From the NCBI GenBank assembly GCA_019116405.1, contig DXBS01000031.1, positions 1-6,858 on the forward strand: DNA of 6,858 bases, read 5' to 3'. Position numbers and translations under genes: made by a program. This document shows positions 4,768 to 6,858 of the stretch, in pieces. This DNA is from Candidatus Gallimonas intestinigallinarum. GTDB lineage: Bacteria; Bacillota_A; Clostridia; Christensenellales; Borkfalkiaceae. Every line of letters starts with the position of its first letter. The first letter of the stretch is position 1. The notes beneath the pieces were generated by a model, which saw only the letters and a program-made list of their open reading frames with translations, was not told the origin of the DNA and made no database searches.

Positions 4768-6816
4768 ATGATGAACCATTGCAGAAAAACCATCGCCGTC
4801 CTGCTCGCCGCGGCTCTGTTCGGCGCGGCGCTTACTGCCTGCGCGCCTGCAGGGACGACCGGCCAGACGCCCGGGACAGAGGAGCCCGGCACGACGCCCG
4901 AAACACCCGGCACAACACCTGAAAATCCGGGCACAGGCGACGTATTCGACACGGGGACGACGCCGGAAGGGATTCTCGGGCTCTCGCATGAGAGCGGCGT
5001 CTATGCTTCCGATCTTCTGCTCTCCGTCTCGGCGGGCGAGGCGTCGCACACCATCTATTATACGCTCGACGGTTCGATGCCGACGGAGGACTCTCTTTGC
5101 TATTCGGCTCCCATCGTCATCCGCGATGAGGGGGCGTCGCGCGACTACCTGCTGACCGATGCGGTCGCGGCGTGGTACGATTCGCTCTACGCCCCGCGCG
5201 GCACGTACGAGTACGAGACGGGCAATGCCTGCACCGTCGTGCGCCTCCTGGAAGTGGACGCGCAGGGCAACGAGGTCGCCCGCAAGACCAAGACCTATTT
5301 CATCCGCGAGAAGGGTGCGGCGGCGTTTGAGCTGCCCGTCATCAGCCTATCGCTTCCGCAGGAGAATGCCGTCGCGTTCTACACCGATATCGAAGAGGAA
5401 CCCAAAGAGCGCGCCGAAATGGAATACTTTGACTTTGCCTCGGACGAGCGGTTTGCGCTGAATACGCAGATCAAGGTGGGCGGCAACTGGACGAAGTGGT
5501 TCCCGTACCACACGATGAACGTCAATTTTAACAAGGACGAAAATGACGAGAAGAACGAGCCCGTCACCGTCAAAGTCTTCGGCGATCGTCCCGCGCGCGA
5601 CGGTTCCGAACTGACCGATTTTAAGCGCTTCCGTCTGCACTGCGGCGGAAATTCGCAGAACATCACCTGGTTCGGCGATGCCTTCGTGCAGCGCGTCGCG
5701 GCAGAGATCGCGCCCGAGCGCGGCGAAATGGTGCAGACGGCGACGACGGGTTACCGTCCCTGCGAAGTGTATATCAACGGCGAGTACTGGGGCATGTACG
5801 CCATCCGCGAACACTATGCAGATGTCTACTTTGAGCAGAACTACGGCGTGGACAAGGACGACGTCATCCTCATCGACCGCTCGCACTATGTTGTCGAGGG
5901 CGATTCCGCCTATGAGGACGACGCGGTGTTCAATACCCGCTACCACTTTGAGGTCGCCGAGGACGATGAGGAGGAGCGCGGAATGGCATATGCGACAGAG
6001 CTCTTCGATGCGCTGTATGCGGCGGTCGGATTGGCGGAAGCGGGGGATATGGACGGGTATGCGCGCGCCATTGCGGATCTCGGCGACATGATCGACGTGC
6101 AGAGCCTCACCGATCTCATTCTCGTGCAGTTCTATACGGGAAACTGGGATTTCATGAGCAACAACATCAAAATGTGGCGTACGGCGAATGTCGATCCGGA
6201 AAATCCCTATGCGGACGGCAAGTGGCGCTTCTGTCTGCACGATCTGGACTTCTCCTTTGAGTTTGCCTGGGGCGATAACGGGCTGTCGGGCGCAAACGGG
6301 TATCTGCTGTATGATCAGAGCGATTACTCCTATTCCGTTGATAGCTTCGACCCCGCCTATATGGAAAGCGCGCCCTATACTTACCGTCCGGGCGTCAACT
6401 ATCTGGATTTCTATCTCGGCAACGCCTACCTCAATTATAACGGCGTTGGGACGCTCTCGCCGGAAAATACCTGCCTGTTTTCGGCGTTCGTCTATGATGA
6501 GGACTTCCGCGAGACGTTTGCGGCGCGCTCACAGGAGATCGCGGAGATCTACACGAGCGACGCGGCGCTGGAGATACTGGACGAAATGGAGGAGGAAGTG
6601 GATACGCCCATACAGCGGCACGTCCTGCGCTGGAACCGTACGCAGTGGAACGATTCCTTTGACTATTCCGTCTGGAAGAATAAGCTTTCCAATACGCGGG
6701 CAGTGCTTGCATCCCGCACCAATTGCTATGGGATTTACCCCAATAACGATTATTTGGATCGGCAGATCGAAGCGGCATTTTGGCGTTATCTGAACGACAT
6801 TTCCTATGATGCATGA
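4768..6816 (+). CDS. CotH kinase family surface lipoprotein
   Basis: A 682-residue secreted lipoprotein. A lipoprotein signal peptide (basic HCRK, hydrophobic core, lipobox LTAC with Cys25) predicts anchoring to the outer face of the membrane. A Pro/Thr/Gly-rich linker follows (26-68), then a beta domain at about 72-180 with TIYYTLDGSMPT, typical of chitobiase/beta-hexosaminidase C-terminal-like (CHB_HEX_C) domains. The rest (about 188-660) is a CotH domain: KRFRLHCGGN (286-295), a YWGMYAIREHY segment (340-350), GNWDFMSNNIKMW (458-470) and the HDLDFSF block (491-497), whose Asp492/Asp494 are the likely metal-binding acidic pair. CotH proteins have an atypical kinase fold; Bacillus CotH phosphorylates spore-coat proteins. 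The substrate here is unknown, and no CotB/CotG-like partner is present. Start: tandem ATGs at 4768 and 4771. AGGGG (4759-4763) is 4 nt from the first and 7 nt from the second, so 4771 is equally possible. No convincing promoter fits between the hairpin and the start; readthrough from xfp may supply expression. Confidence 0.88.
   Translation: MMNHCRKTIAVLLAAALFGAALTACAPAGTTGQTPGTEEPGTTPETPGTTPENPGTGDVFDTGTTPEGILGLSHESGVYASDLLLSVSAGEASHTIYYTLDGSMPTEDSLCYSAPIVIRDEGASRDYLLTDAVAAWYDSLYAPRGTYEYETGNACTVVRLLEVDAQGNEVARKTKTYFIREKGAAAFELPVISLSLPQENAVAFYTDIEEEPKERAEMEYFDFASDERFALNTQIKVGGNWTKWFPYHTMNVNFNKDENDEKNEPVTVKVFGDRPARDGSELTDFKRFRLHCGGNSQNITWFGDAFVQRVAAEIAPERGEMVQTATTGYRPCEVYINGEYWGMYAIREHYADVYFEQNYGVDKDDVILIDRSHYVVEGDSAYEDDAVFNTRYHFEVAEDDEEERGMAYATELFDALYAAVGLAEAGDMDGYARAIADLGDMIDVQSLTDLILVQFYTGNWDFMSNNIKMWRTANVDPENPYADGKWRFCLHDLDFSFEFAWGDNGLSGANGYLLYDQSDYSYSVDSFDPAYMESAPYTYRPGVNYLDFYLGNAYLNYNGVGTLSPENTCLFSAFVYDEDFRETFAARSQEIAEIYTSDAALEILDEMEEEVDTPIQRHVLRWNRTQWNDSFDYSVWKNKLSNTRAVLASRTNCYGIYPNNDYLDRQIEAAFWRYLNDISYDA
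4870..4938 (+). repeat. Coding Pro-Gly-Thr repeats in the lipoprotein linker
   Basis: Residues 35-57 of the CotH-like lipoprotein contain four PGT units. The two central ones form adjacent 7-residue copies, PGTTPET (4885-4905) and PGTTPEN (4906-4926). Such Pro/Thr/Gly spacers usually carry a lipoprotein's folded domain through the cell wall. The repeats could vary in number between strains by slippage. Confidence 0.65.
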
Positions 6817-6858
6817 ATGAATTGTCAAACTAAGTGCAACACTTTGTGAGATTTTCTT
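6817..6858. other. Non-coding right edge with a short inverted repeat
   Basis: The 42 bases after the lipoprotein stop hold AAGTG-CAA-CACTT (6832-6844), a 5-bp inverted repeat with a 3-base loop, followed by the T-rich ATTTTCTT at the window edge. It could be a weak terminator for the CotH-like gene or the outer end of an insertion sequence. The window stops too soon to tell. Confidence 0.35.

Noticed and set aside
3388..5049. Long minus-strand open frame opposite the xfp 3' half and the lipoprotein signal peptide
   Set aside because: It is antisense to conserved catalytic motifs, crosses the hairpin at 4702-4741, and its translation is low-complexity Arg/Val/Asp-rich as expected of a shadow frame.

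Overview
The window reads as a piece of a moderately GC-rich Bacillota chromosome, most likely a Clostridia-type anaerobe. This is inferred from strong AGGAGG-type ribosome binding sites, sigma-A-like promoters, a clostridial-looking phosphoketolase, a CotH-family lipoprotein and a compact SufC/SufB-like pair. No rRNA or marker gene is present to fix the taxonomy. All genes are on the + strand and are packed as short transcription units separated by hairpins.

Layout. Positions 1-290 hold the C-terminal tail of a membrane-anchored protein whose start lies outside the window, followed by a hairpin at 299-322. Positions 339-2141 form a self-contained two-gene operon: an extended -10 promoter, a SufC-like ABC ATPase (436-1149), a short SufB/SufD-like scaffold protein (1157-2077) whose ribosome binding site overlaps the ATPase stop codon, and a classic intrinsic terminator. 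Positions 2142-2271 are an AT-rich promoter region with a perfect consensus sigma-A promoter and an inverted repeat in its spacer. It drives a full-length xylulose-5-phosphate/fructose-6-phosphate phosphoketolase (2272-4689). A 15-bp perfect hairpin (4702-4741) follows. The last gene (4768-6816) encodes a 682-residue lipoprotein with a Pro/Thr/Gly linker, a probable chitobiase-C-terminal-like beta domain and a CotH kinase domain. The final 42 bases are non-coding and hold a short inverted repeat.

How the genes relate. The SufC/SufB-like pair probably builds Fe-S clusters on its own scaffold; no cysteine desulfurase, SufU or full-length SufD is encoded with it, which fits the two-component 'SUF-like minimal system' (SMS) type. 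The phosphoketolase splits sugar phosphates to acetyl-phosphate, feeding ATP or acetyl-CoA formation. The CotH-like lipoprotein is a surface protein with no obvious functional tie to the other genes. I see no multi-gene novel system here. The points most worth a second look are the minimal Fe-S operon and its cysteine arrangement, the operator-like repeats in two promoters, and the secreted kinase-fold lipoprotein.
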